In this document: positions 10,663 to 18,645 of the stretch, one piece after another
Layout: every line of letters starts with the position of its first letter
Position numbering within the stretch: position 1 is the first letter of the stretch
Position numbers and translations under genes: made by a program
Notes under the pieces: generated by a model
What the model was told of the DNA's origin: nothing
Seen by the model: the letters and a program-made list of their open reading frames with translations, nothing else
The model's database searches: none
Assembly: GCF_000525975.1 (NCBI RefSeq)
Contig: NZ_AODK01000013.1
Location: forward strand, 58,175-122,174
Direction: 5' to 3'
From: Listeria rocourtiae FSL F6-920
GTDB lineage: Bacteria > Bacillota > Bacilli > Lactobacillales > Listeriaceae
DNA length: 64,000 bases

Positions 10663-11808
10663 ATGCATGATTATTTATTTCCAATCGAAATCGCAGTTTT
10701 GTTATTCCCTGTACTCGCTTTTATTTTAACATTACCATTTGCCATCTACCAATATCGCAAATTCGGTGGCTTAAATTTCTTGCGTAATGTTGTTCTATAT
10801 ACGTTTATCTTTTATTTATTATGCGCTTTTTTACTGATTTTATTACCACTGCCAGACCCTGATGATGTTGCTAAAATGACGGGCTCCGCAGTACAATTAA
10901 CACCATTCAAGTTCATCCAGGATTTTTTAACCCATACCGTACTGGTTTGGAATGATCCAAGTACATATTTAACCGCGCTTACACAAGCCGTGGTGTTGCA
11001 ACCTGTTTTCAATGTTCTTTTAGTTCTCCCATTCGGCATTTATCTACGTTATTACTTCCGTTGCTCTTTTTGGAAAACAACACTATTCTCATTCTTACTA
11101 TCCCTGTTTTTTGAAATCACGCAATTAACTGGTATTTATGGGGTTTACCCACATGCCTACCGGCTGTTTGATGTGGATGATTTAATGCTAAACACGCTCG
11201 GTGGCATGATTGGATTCGCCATCGCACCACTGTTCACCAGCCTTCTACCATCACGCACAAAAATGGACGAAATGACCTACATCCAAGGAAAACAAGTCAG
11301 CTACTTTCGGAGACTCCTTGCTTTTGTTATCGATTGGCTATTACTTGACGTGCTCACAACCATATTAGGTACATTACGAGTTTTGCCATTTAGCAATCTC
11401 GAAGCAAATGGCGGCGCAAGGTTTACACAACTCTGGTGGCTTGTTCTGATTGTTTTCTTATACTTCATACTCCTACCGAAATTCACAAAAGGACGTACAT
11501 TTGGAAAAATGCTCGTACAAATTCGGATAAAATCGACGAACTCAGAACGTTTAAAGCTCCGGCAGCTAATGATTCGAAACGGCTTGCTCTACTATGTAAC
11601 ACTCGCTATCATTCTTTTCCCACTAAATCCATTTTTCATTAACCTTCCCCCAGTACTGTTTTTAACTGTAATTGGTGTTGGTTTCGTTGCAGGATTTATG
11701 TTTTTCATCCATGTTTGTATTAATTTCTTCTCCAAAGATCGGCAACTTTTTTATGAAAAACTGAGTCATACGAGACATGTTAGTACATTTAAGCAAAAAA
11801 AAAGATAA
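10663..11808 (+). CDS. VanZ-RDD fusion membrane protein
   Basis: This protein of about 381 residues joins two membrane domains. Residues 1-190 form a VanZ-like domain with 'FEITQLTGIYGVYPHAYRLF' and 'DVDDLMLNTLGGMIGFA', the conserved VanZ signature. Residues 205-370 form an RDD domain with 'VSYFRRLLAFVIDWLLLD' and 'KGRTFGKMLVQIRI'. VanZ was first linked to teicoplanin resistance; the role of RDD domains is unclear. ATG 10663 is preferred, though TTG 10657 lies closer to the AAAGGGGG ribosome site. Confidence 0.82.
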   Translation: MHDYLFPIEIAVLLFPVLAFILTLPFAIYQYRKFGGLNFLRNVVLYTFIFYLLCAFLLILLPLPDPDDVAKMTGSAVQLTPFKFIQDFLTHTVLVWNDPSTYLTALTQAVVLQPVFNVLLVLPFGIYLRYYFRCSFWKTTLFSFLLSLFFEITQLTGIYGVYPHAYRLFDVDDLMLNTLGGMIGFAIAPLFTSLLPSRTKMDEMTYIQGKQVSYFRRLLAFVIDWLLLDVLTTILGTLRVLPFSNLEANGGARFTQLWWLVLIVFLYFILLPKFTKGRTFGKMLVQIRIKSTNSERLKLRQLMIRNGLLYYVTLAIILFPLNPFFINLPPVLFLTVIGVGFVAGFMFFIHVCINFFSKDRQLFYEKLSHTRHVSTFKQKKR

Positions 11809-11842
11809 AGCATCAATCAGTGACTGATGCCTTATCTTTTTT
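11797..11842 (+). terminator. Bidirectional terminator between convergent VanZ genes
   Basis: GATAAAGCATCA and TGATGCCTTATC arms (one mismatch) are flanked by A9 on the left and T7 on the right, so it can end transcription both ways. The hairpin overlaps the stop codons of both genes. Confidence 0.8.
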
Positions 11843-12334
11843 TATGAGCCACCTTACGAGCAAATAGGCAAGAAATATCCCGAACAAGGCTCCCACGAAA
11901 TCCAAAATAACATCTTGAACTAGTGGCGTTCTACCACCCGTTAACATTTGGTGAAATTCATCAAACATAGCATATGCTAGCGGAATTCCTGCGCTCAGAG
12001 AAACTACTAACCAGCTCCTTTTTATAAAAGCACTGAATCCTATAAACAAACTAAAAGCCATGAGTGCATAAGAAAAGAAATGCGCACCTTTGCGTATAAA
12101 GAATTCAACAAAAGAACTGTATCCTTTCGCTGCAATACTTATTTCCGAACCAGCATAATGAAAAGATATAGCTGATAATTGCTTTTCAAATGGTTTATTG
12201 GCTAATAGTCTATCTAAACCAGATGTCATAGATTGTTGCTCGTAGGTTTGCGATGAGGAGACAAACAAAATAATAATCATCGATACAGCTATGCCAATAC
12301 ATAACCAAGATAATCTTCGTTGCAAAAATGCCAC
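11813..12334 (-). CDS. VanZ family protein
   Basis: This 173-residue membrane protein has a first helix at residues 8-27 and three more toward the end. The VanZ signature is 'YAMFDEFHQMLTGGRTPLVQDVILDFVGALFG', quoted here in part: Asp-Glu-x-x-Gln and Gln-Asp-x-x-x-Asp are the conserved polar groups. 'FIRKGAHFFSYALMAF' is also typical. It converges on the VanZ-RDD gene. The function in Listeria is not known to me. Confidence 0.82.
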   Translation of the reverse strand: MAFLQRRLSWLCIGIAVSMIIILFVSSSQTYEQQSMTSGLDRLLANKPFEKQLSAISFHYAGSEISIAAKGYSSFVEFFIRKGAHFFSYALMAFSLFIGFSAFIKRSWLVVSLSAGIPLAYAMFDEFHQMLTGGRTPLVQDVILDFVGALFGIFLAYLLVRWLIKKDKASVTD

Positions 12335-12417
12335 TTCCTTACGTGTTTTTCATAACTTTATCATAAAAAGATTAAAAATTAAATGAAAAAAGTTAAGTTA
12401 TTAGGATTTTGAGCTCC

Positions 12418-12437
12418 AAAAAGTGTCAGACACTTTT
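12418..12437. repeat. Near-perfect palindrome downstream of the Ktr gene
   Basis: AAAAGTGTC-A-GACACTTTT is a perfect inverted repeat with a single-base centre, in the gap between the Ktr gene end and the VanZ gene start. Such a tight centre is poor for an RNA hairpin but good for a protein-binding site or a small dispersed repeat. Confidence 0.5.
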
Positions 12438-12458
12438 AGAGGCATCAAAAACCCAAGT

Positions 12459-13838
12459 TTACCCCGTAATAATCTTCTCCTTCGGCAGTCTAATCGCGTT
12501 TTTCTTGCCGTCTTTGGTGCGGAAGGATAACATCATGTACATTATTCCGATGCGTCCAATAAACATAAGAAGGATAATAATAACCTTGCCGAAATAGCTC
12601 AAATCAGTCGTTAAACCCATCGATAAACCGCAAGTTCCGAACGCTGAAAACACTTCGACCACAATTGCCATCAGTTCTGCCTGTTCTGTATATCCTAGTA
12701 CTGTAATTGCCCCAACACATAAGAGAGTTGCGAAAACGGCTACAGCCAACGCTTTTCGCACATCTTCTTGGTACAATTCACGTCCGAAAATATAAATATG
12801 GTTCCGCCCGCGAATCACGGAATACAAAAATAAAATCGTAATCGCAAAAGTCGTTGTCCGAATTCCACCACCCACGGAGCTTGGCGATGCCCCAATGAAC
12901 ATTAGTGCTGAAACCACAAGTAGCGTCGGGTCTGTCAATGCTGACGTGTCAATCGTTGACAAGCCTGCACTTCTGGACGTTGCGGATAAGAACATCGAGT
13001 TAAAGAAGCCCTCATCAATCGAGGTTCCTTTAAAATAATGCTGACTCTCCATCGCCCAAATCAGTAGTCCACCAATGACAAGCAATGACATATAGGTAAC
13101 CGTCGTCACTTTTACAAACAAGGAAAACCGGAATGGTATTAGGGTATTCTTTTCGAATAAGAATCGGCGTACTTCAATTAAGACAGGAAAACCAATCCCA
13201 CCAGCGATGATGAGCAATATCGTAATAAATTGGACGAAGTAATCCGTCACGAACGGCGTCAATGAGTAGCCTGTGATATCGACACCAGCATTTGTTACCG
13301 CTGAAACCGAGTTAAATAATCCTTGGAACATTGCCTCACCAACATCGCCTTTATAGAACGGGATGAAATAAATTCCTAGAATCAGGCCGCCAATAATCTG
13401 GATTCCAAAAATCAAAATCAGAATCTCACGTAACATCCGAACCATCCCACTCATTGAAAATTGATTCGTATCTGTCATAATTAACTGGCGCTGACGTAGC
13501 CCAACTCGGCGCTTCAATAACAAATAAAAGAACGTACTAAGCATCATGACACCAAGACCACCAATTTGGAAAAGTCCCATTAACACCCAAATTCCAGCGC
13601 GACTGTAAGACTCACCAATATTCACCGATGCCAAACCCGTTACACTCACCGAACTGGCTGCTGTAAATAGCGTATCAATGAATGGAATTTTGACACCAGG
13701 TTTTTGTGTGAACGGCATACTCAGTAGTGCTGTTGCAAATGTAATCGATAGGAAATAAAACGTGATGATGACCTGAATCGGCGTTAGCCTAGACATCCTT
13801 GCACGTATTTTCCCTCGGCGCGAGTTACCGCCAATCAT
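12459..13838 (-). CDS. KtrB/TrkH-family potassium uptake membrane subunit
   Basis: This 459-residue channel-like subunit moves K+ (Na+-linked) when paired with a KtrA-type RCK protein. The four pore loops are visible: 'SSVSVTGLASVN', 'NSVSAVTNAGVDIT', 'SATSRSAGLSTID' and 'VFSAFGTCGLSMGL', each with the conserved Gly of the selectivity filter. The third repeat carries the gate-loop region 'MFIGASPSSVGGGIRTTTF'. The frame extends upstream into the TerC gene; ATG 13838 gives the usual KtrB length and a basic start, though its RBS is weak. No RCK partner is seen here. Confidence 0.88.
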   Translation of the reverse strand: MIGGNSRRGKIRARMSRLTPIQVIITFYFLSITFATALLSMPFTQKPGVKIPFIDTLFTAASSVSVTGLASVNIGESYSRAGIWVLMGLFQIGGLGVMMLSTFFYLLLKRRVGLRQRQLIMTDTNQFSMSGMVRMLREILILIFGIQIIGGLILGIYFIPFYKGDVGEAMFQGLFNSVSAVTNAGVDITGYSLTPFVTDYFVQFITILLIIAGGIGFPVLIEVRRFLFEKNTLIPFRFSLFVKVTTVTYMSLLVIGGLLIWAMESQHYFKGTSIDEGFFNSMFLSATSRSAGLSTIDTSALTDPTLLVVSALMFIGASPSSVGGGIRTTTFAITILFLYSVIRGRNHIYIFGRELYQEDVRKALAVAVFATLLCVGAITVLGYTEQAELMAIVVEVFSAFGTCGLSMGLTTDLSYFGKVIIILLMFIGRIGIMYMMLSFRTKDGKKNAIRLPKEKIITG

Positions 13839-13842
13839 ATAA

Positions 13843-14604
13843 TTATCTCTTTTGTTTCTCTTTTTTCCTAGCAATAATATAACCACCTAAACCAAGAGCA
13901 ATCATAATGGCCCAGAAGGTAATCTCCCACCCTGCTGAAGCCGGAAAATGCTCTGGTAAAATACCTACTTGAGGGTTGGCCAACGTAATGACGGCCATTT
14001 TCACCCCAACCCAACCAACGATTAAGAAGGCAGCTGTTTCTAAAGTAGGGTAACGCTCCAATAATTTCACCACTTGTGTTGCTGCAAAACGAATAACGAT
14101 TAATCCTGCCAAACCGCCTAAGAACATCACAGTAAACTGACCTGCACTCATACCACCAATTTCGTATGTACCAATTGCCGGTAACGTAACTACTAGAGCT
14201 GCAGCTGCAAGCATCGAATCCAATGCAAAGGCGATATCTGTTAACTCCACGCGTGCCACTGTTCCCCAGAAAGATGTTGGCTTTGGCTCTTTTTCTTCTT
14301 TTTCTATTTTATTCTTGCCGGTATTTTTATCCCAAATATGCTTTATTGCTAAGTAAAGTAAATACAGGGCACCAATCGCTTGTATTTCCCAAAAATTAAC
14401 TAAATATGAAATGATAAGCATCGCAATCAATCGAAAAACAAAGGCTCCGACCAGTCCATAAAATAAGGCTTTCCGTTGCTGATCATGTGGTAACTTTTTA
14501 ACAATGACAGCCATAACAACAGCATTATCGGCTGAAAGTACGCCTTCTAGCAAAATCAAAATCAAAAAGACCCATATATATTCTCCCCAAATCGAGATAT
14601 CCAT
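13843..14604 (-). CDS. TerC family integral membrane protein
   Basis: This 253-residue protein has about seven helices and the TerC signatures 'EGVLSADNAVVMAVIVKKLP' (acidic metal-binding helix) and 'ARVELTDIAFALDSMLAA'. TerC-family proteins such as B. subtilis YkoY and YceF export or supply Mn2+. A charged loop 'KNKIEKEEKEPKP' separates the two halves. ATG 14604 follows GGTGGGG; GTG 14610 is an alternative. It is paralogous to the next gene upstream but is cut off from that gene's transcript by a terminator. Confidence 0.88.
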   Translation of the reverse strand: MDISIWGEYIWVFLILILLEGVLSADNAVVMAVIVKKLPHDQQRKALFYGLVGAFVFRLIAMLIISYLVNFWEIQAIGALYLLYLAIKHIWDKNTGKNKIEKEEKEPKPTSFWGTVARVELTDIAFALDSMLAAAALVVTLPAIGTYEIGGMSAGQFTVMFLGGLAGLIVIRFAATQVVKLLERYPTLETAAFLIVGWVGVKMAVITLANPQVGILPEHFPASAGWEITFWAIMIALGLGGYIIARKKEKQKR

Positions 14605-14674
14605 GTACACCCCACCATTTCTTTACTCTCCACTTTACCATATTTCCCACTCTATTTGCTACTATATGTAATGG

Positions 14675-14700
14675 AAAAACTCCCGTAAACGCGACGGGAG
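14675..14700 (-). terminator. Terminator of the riboswitch-controlled TerC gene
   Basis: On the minus strand, CTCCCGT and ACGGGAG arms enclose a 7-nt loop and are followed by TTTTT. Confidence 0.85.
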
Positions 14701-14716
14701 CAAGATTCCATTTTTA

Positions 14717-15488
14717 TTAAGCTTTCGCATCTGGATTTTTTTTTGGCTGCACGAACAGATATGAGCCATCCCCATAAGATGATGGCAATCATGACTGCCC
14801 AGAATGTTAATTTCCAAACAGTTGAGTGTGGGAAGTGCTCTGGGATGATTCCTAGTTCTGGATGCGCTAATGTGTAAACAACTAGCTTCACACCGACCCA
14901 TCCTACAATGAGGAAGGCAGCTGTTTCAAGGGATGGATATTTTTTCAGTAATTTTACGAATTGTGTTGCTGCAAAACGGATACAGATTAATCCAACGAGT
15001 CCACCGATAAACATCACGCTAAATTGTCCCGTATCTAGTCCACCAATTGTGCCCCACCCTGTTGCTGGAAGCGTGATTGCTAGTGCTACAGCAGCTAGCA
15101 TCGAATCAATCGCGAAGGCAATATCGGCAATCTCCACTTTTAAAACAGTTACCCAAAAGCTGGAACCTTTACCTTCCTTCACTTTATGCCCGTCGTCCTT
15201 ACCTTTTGCGTGCTTCCACATATGGCTAATACAAATATAAAGCAAATATGCAGCTCCAAGCGCTTGAACTTGCCAAACTTCTGCCAAAAAAGAAATTAAG
15301 AAAAGAGCGGCAAATCGGAACACAAATGCGCCAATCAAGCCATAAAATAGGGCTTTTTTCTGCTGTTCATCCGGCAAATGCTTTACCATAACCGCCATAA
15401 CAACCGCGTTATCGGCCGCTAAAATACCTTCCAAACCAATCAAGACAAGTAAAACCCATCCGTACTCTAAAATCATTGCTGTATCCAA
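14717..15488 (-). CDS. TerC family protein, manganese-riboswitch controlled (3' frameshift)
   Basis: This is the second TerC paralogue, about 256 residues after correction. It shows 'EGILAADNAVVMAVMVKHLP' and 'KVEIADIAFAIDSMLAA', the paired acidic helices expected to bind Mn2+. The reading frame as given runs on to 14652 with an unrelated tail; the nine-base T run at 14736-14744 read as eight gives the natural end AAKKNPDAKA and a stop at 14717. TTG 15488 is the start, eight bases after AGGAGG; the next ATG is too far away. A yybP-ykoY leader precedes it, so expression should rise with Mn2+. Confidence 0.85.
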
Positions 15489-15540
15489 ATAAAATTCCTC
15501 CTTTTTCTTTCAACCGTCGTCAGCGCCTCCTAATCAAACA

Positions 15541-15690
15541 CAAAAAACGAGACCCCTGCCAGATGTTTGGCAAAGGTCTCGCTGACATTTTCATGAAATG
15601 TTGATAAAACCGATGGATATGATATCCATGTAATGACGACTTTATCTCAGTCTACTAAATAAGACTAACGCTACTCCCCCTTGACGAATG
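15541..15690 (-). ncRNA. yybP-ykoY manganese riboswitch
   Basis: On the minus strand the leader begins with GGGGGAGTAGCG (15680 on), contains AAAGTCGTCA, and ends with ACCTTTGCCA inside a terminator. These are the conserved blocks of the yybP-ykoY aptamer, which binds Mn2+. The expression platform at 15581-15541 has CGAGACC and GGTCTCG arms around TTTGCCA...TGGCAGG and a T6 tract. Mn2+ binding should free the downstream TerC gene from termination. The identification rests on sequence blocks, not on a covariance search. Confidence 0.9.
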
Positions 15691-15718
15691 TCAAAAGTGA
15701 TATTTGATTGATAGGAAA

Positions 15719-15748
15719 ATAATATCATAGAATTAGTCTAGCTGTCAA
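15719..15748 (-). promoter_or_regulatory. SigA promoter of the riboswitch transcript
   Basis: TTGACA (15748-15743) and TATTAT (15724-15719) are spaced by 18 bases on the minus strand, about 30 bases before the riboswitch core. Confidence 0.7.
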
Positions 15749-15868
15749 CAAAGCTTTTCATTGACAAAACGGTGTGTTATTTGGTTAAAAATTTATTTTT
15801 ATTTCATATTTTATTTAGCACAGCTTTATCTTTTTTTGCGATACTAGAAAGAAGGAAGGGGAATCGAT

Positions 15869-16825
15869 TTGAAGAAAATAATGTTGATACTTACCTCACT
15901 CACATTAGTTGCCTGCTCCAATGAAAATAGCCAAGAACCTAAAGCAAAGAAGGTTTCTGTGGAATCTCAAGGCCATAACTATAATTATGATGTCGTAACT
16001 TCTGCCACAACCACCACATTCGGCACACACCCCGAGGCAAAATTCACACCAGCAGAAAAAGAAGCACGCATGTTTTGGTCTGTTCAACCACCGATTGGTA
16101 TTATCCAAGGGCATTATTATAAGAATGAGCGCGATTTTGACGGTGGAAATCATGGTATCTTAGAGTTAGTAACAGACAATGATGGCAAGCTAATCCATGT
16201 TGAATTTAACGAGCTGGCTGCATCGAACTATTACGAACCAAAGTATGCTAATGCATCAAAGCGCCTCTCTGATTACGCTTTTTTCCAAGCAGAGAACACT
16301 CGCACAGATGACACACTAGTAACTTGGGTGAATGGAGTTACATTTTTGGAAGGTCAAATGCTTGCGGAAAATCGATTAGACGGCAATTTCAAGACCGTAA
16401 AAGGTTCTTCGACTAGTGCTAGAAATGGGATGATGCCTCTTGCTGAGGAGATGAAGGAATGGGTGAAAAAACCGTTTGGATTCTATTATTATGGTATTGC
16501 AGAACCACTTGGCAATGGCTTAACAGCGCGTCTACAAGTCGTCACAGAAGAGGATAAGATTATTTCCGTAAAATATGATGAAATATTTGCTGATAAAAAA
16601 CAGGACATCTCTGACTCTAAACTGCAAACTTTTTATCGCCAATCCAAATATTACTCGTTGGATTATGGAAAAGAAACCGCTAATGCTTTTGTAAAATTTG
16701 CAGATGGCATTGAAAAACAGGTTTTGAAGACGCAGAACTTACTTAATATTCCTAAGCAAGACTCCGAAGACTTTCATAATTATGAAAAGTTAGCTCGTAA
16801 ACTTCAAGCAGAGATAAACAAATAA
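15869..16825 (+). CDS. Lipoprotein with two FMN-binding-like repeats
   Basis: This 318-residue protein has a lipoprotein signal 'MKKIMLILTSLTLVAC', so it is tethered outside the membrane. Two similar halves follow: 'GHYYKNERDFDGG' with 'ILELVTDNDGKLIHVEFNE', and 'GFYYYGIAEPLGNGL' with 'RLQVVTEEDKIISVKYDE'. This recalls Listeria PplA, which has two FMN-binding domains used in extracellular electron transfer. The flavin-transfer motif D-x-(S/T)-G-A-T is not present; 'KGSSTSARNG' is the nearest match. TTG 15869 is the start, 7 bases after GAAGGAAGGGG. The family link is an inference. Confidence 0.6.
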   Translation: MKKIMLILTSLTLVACSNENSQEPKAKKVSVESQGHNYNYDVVTSATTTTFGTHPEAKFTPAEKEARMFWSVQPPIGIIQGHYYKNERDFDGGNHGILELVTDNDGKLIHVEFNELAASNYYEPKYANASKRLSDYAFFQAENTRTDDTLVTWVNGVTFLEGQMLAENRLDGNFKTVKGSSTSARNGMMPLAEEMKEWVKKPFGFYYYGIAEPLGNGLTARLQVVTEEDKIISVKYDEIFADKKQDISDSKLQTFYRQSKYYSLDYGKETANAFVKFADGIEKQVLKTQNLLNIPKQDSEDFHNYEKLARKLQAEINK

Positions 16826-16870
16826 AATCCTAGCGACGAATTTTCCATCTAATTCGTCGCTAGGATTTTA
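16823..16870 (+). terminator. Perfect bidirectional terminator
   Basis: AATCCTAGCGACGAATT and AATTCGTCGCTAGGATT are perfect 17-base arms around an 8-nt loop, with A and T tracts outside. It separates the lipoprotein gene from convergent prfC. Confidence 0.92.
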
Positions 16871-16932
16871 CTATTTTATGGAGTCGAAATCAAGTTTACA
16901 AAATACCAATGATGATAGCTGAATTTCCTTTT

Positions 16933-18501
16933 TTACAGCAAGGATGTTAATTCAATATCTGGATTCTTATCGTGGAACCAGTTTAATGCGAATTCATTTT
17001 CAAATAGGAATAGCGGCTTGTCGAAACGATCTTTTACAAGCATGCTTCGTTGTGTAGATAGTTTTTCATCCACGTCTTCTTCTTTGATCCAGCGCGCAAT
17101 TTTCGAACCGATCGGCTCCATTCGAATCTCAGAATTATATTCATTGTTCATACGGTGTTCAAAAACTTCAAATTGCAGTTGACCAACCGCACCGATAATA
17201 TAGTCTTCCATACGCCACGTTTTAAAAAGCTGAATCGCACCTTCTTGAACGAGCTGCTCAACACCTTTATGGAAATGCTTTTGCTTCATCACATTTTTTG
17301 CAGAGACTTTCATGAATAATTCTGGCGTAAATTGTGGTAGTTTTTCATATTGAAGTGTCTTGCTAGCGTTCGTAATCGTATCGCCAATTTGATAATTCCC
17401 TGTATCGTATAAACCAATAATATCCCCAGCAACTGCAGTATTAACAGTTTCACGATCATCTGCCATAAATTGCGTTGAATTACCAAGTTTAATCGGCTTG
17501 CCAGTACGTGTTAAGTTCACTGACATGCCACGTTCAAATTCGCCCGAGCAAATGCGCACAAACGCAATTCGGTCACGATGTGCTGGGTTCATGTTTGCTT
17601 GGATTTTAAAGATAAAACCAGAAAATTTGTCCATATAAGGATCTATTTCGCCTTCATTAGATTGGCGAGGCTGTGGTGCTGGCGCGAAGTTTACATATGT
17701 TTTCAAGAATGTTTCCACCCCAAAATTTGTTAAGGCACTACCGAAAAATACTGGTGTTAACTCACCCGCGGCAATGCGCTCTTCACTGAAATCATTGCCA
17801 GCTTCATCTAGCAACATAATCTCCTCAAGCGCTTGTTCATAATAGCTGGAATTCTGAATCGCATGTGGTTCTACCAAATCGCCAGTTTCACCGAGTGGTA
17901 AGAAGCGTTCATCGCCATCCACACGATATTGTTCCACTTGACGGTGGTAACGATCGTATAGTCCACCAAGCTCTTTGCCCATACCAATCGGCCAGTTCAT
18001 TGGATACGATTCGATTCCCAAAACTTCTTCCAATTCGGCAAGCAACTCAAGTGGCGCTTTTCCTTGACGATCCATTTTGTTGATAAAAGTAAAAATCGGA
18101 ATACCACGCATCCGACAAACTTTGAACAGTTTCAAGGTCTGCGCCTCAATTCCTTTCGCGCTATCAATAACCATGACCGCACTATCAACCGCCATCAACG
18201 TTCGATACGTATCTTCACTAAAATCCGAGTGACCCGGTGTATCCAAAATATTAATCCGTGAACCTTCATAATCAAATTGCATTACCGAACTCGTCACCGA
18301 AATACCACGCTGTTTCTCGATTTCCATCCAGTCACTCGTCGCAAATTTACCCGATTTTTTCCCTTTGACTGTTCCCGCTGAACGTATCGCCCCACCAAAA
18401 AGCAATAACTGCTCAGTAATCGTTGTTTTCCCCGCATCCGGGTGAGATATAATTGCAAAAGTTTTGCGCGAAGCAACTTCTTTTTTCAAATCTTGAACCA
18501 T
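16933..18501 (-). CDS. prfC: Peptide chain release factor 3
   Basis: This 522-residue GTPase recycles RF1 and RF2 from the ribosome after termination. G1 is 'SHPDAGKTT', G2/G3 are 'QRGISVTSS' and '[14 protein letters not shown]', and G4 is 'NKMD'. The C-terminal RF3-specific domain includes '[18 protein letters not shown]'. Length matches RF3 (about 525). The frame is open to 18528, but that stretch contains the AGGAGG ribosome site, so ATG 18501 is the start. It is a single gene. Confidence 0.95.
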   Translation of the reverse strand: MVQDLKKEVASRKTFAIISHPDAGKTTITEQLLLFGGAIRSAGTVKGKKSGKFATSDWMEIEKQRGISVTSSVMQFDYEGSRINILDTPGHSDFSEDTYRTLMAVDSAVMVIDSAKGIEAQTLKLFKVCRMRGIPIFTFINKMDRQGKAPLELLAELEEVLGIESYPMNWPIGMGKELGGLYDRYHRQVEQYRVDGDERFLPLGETGDLVEPHAIQNSSYYEQALEEIMLLDEAGNDFSEERIAAGELTPVFFGSALTNFGVETFLKTYVNFAPAPQPRQSNEGEIDPYMDKFSGFIFKIQANMNPAHRDRIAFVRICSGEFERGMSVNLTRTGKPIKLGNSTQFMADDRETVNTAVAGDIIGLYDTGNYQIGDTITNASKTLQYEKLPQFTPELFMKVSAKNVMKQKHFHKGVEQLVQEGAIQLFKTWRMEDYIIGAVGQLQFEVFEHRMNNEYNSEIRMEPIGSKIARWIKEEDVDEKLSTQRSMLVKDRFDKPLFLFENEFALNWFHDKNPDIELTSLL

Positions 18502-18645
18502 TTTCAAATTCCTCCTAGACATACTCACATTTCCTTAGTATATCATATCCAGACGTTTTTGAGATAGTTTTTGGAAAAAATAATATGTAGGAAATGAAGC
18601 TAAATATCGACGCTTTATTGTGTCTATACTTAGCTTCATACAAGT

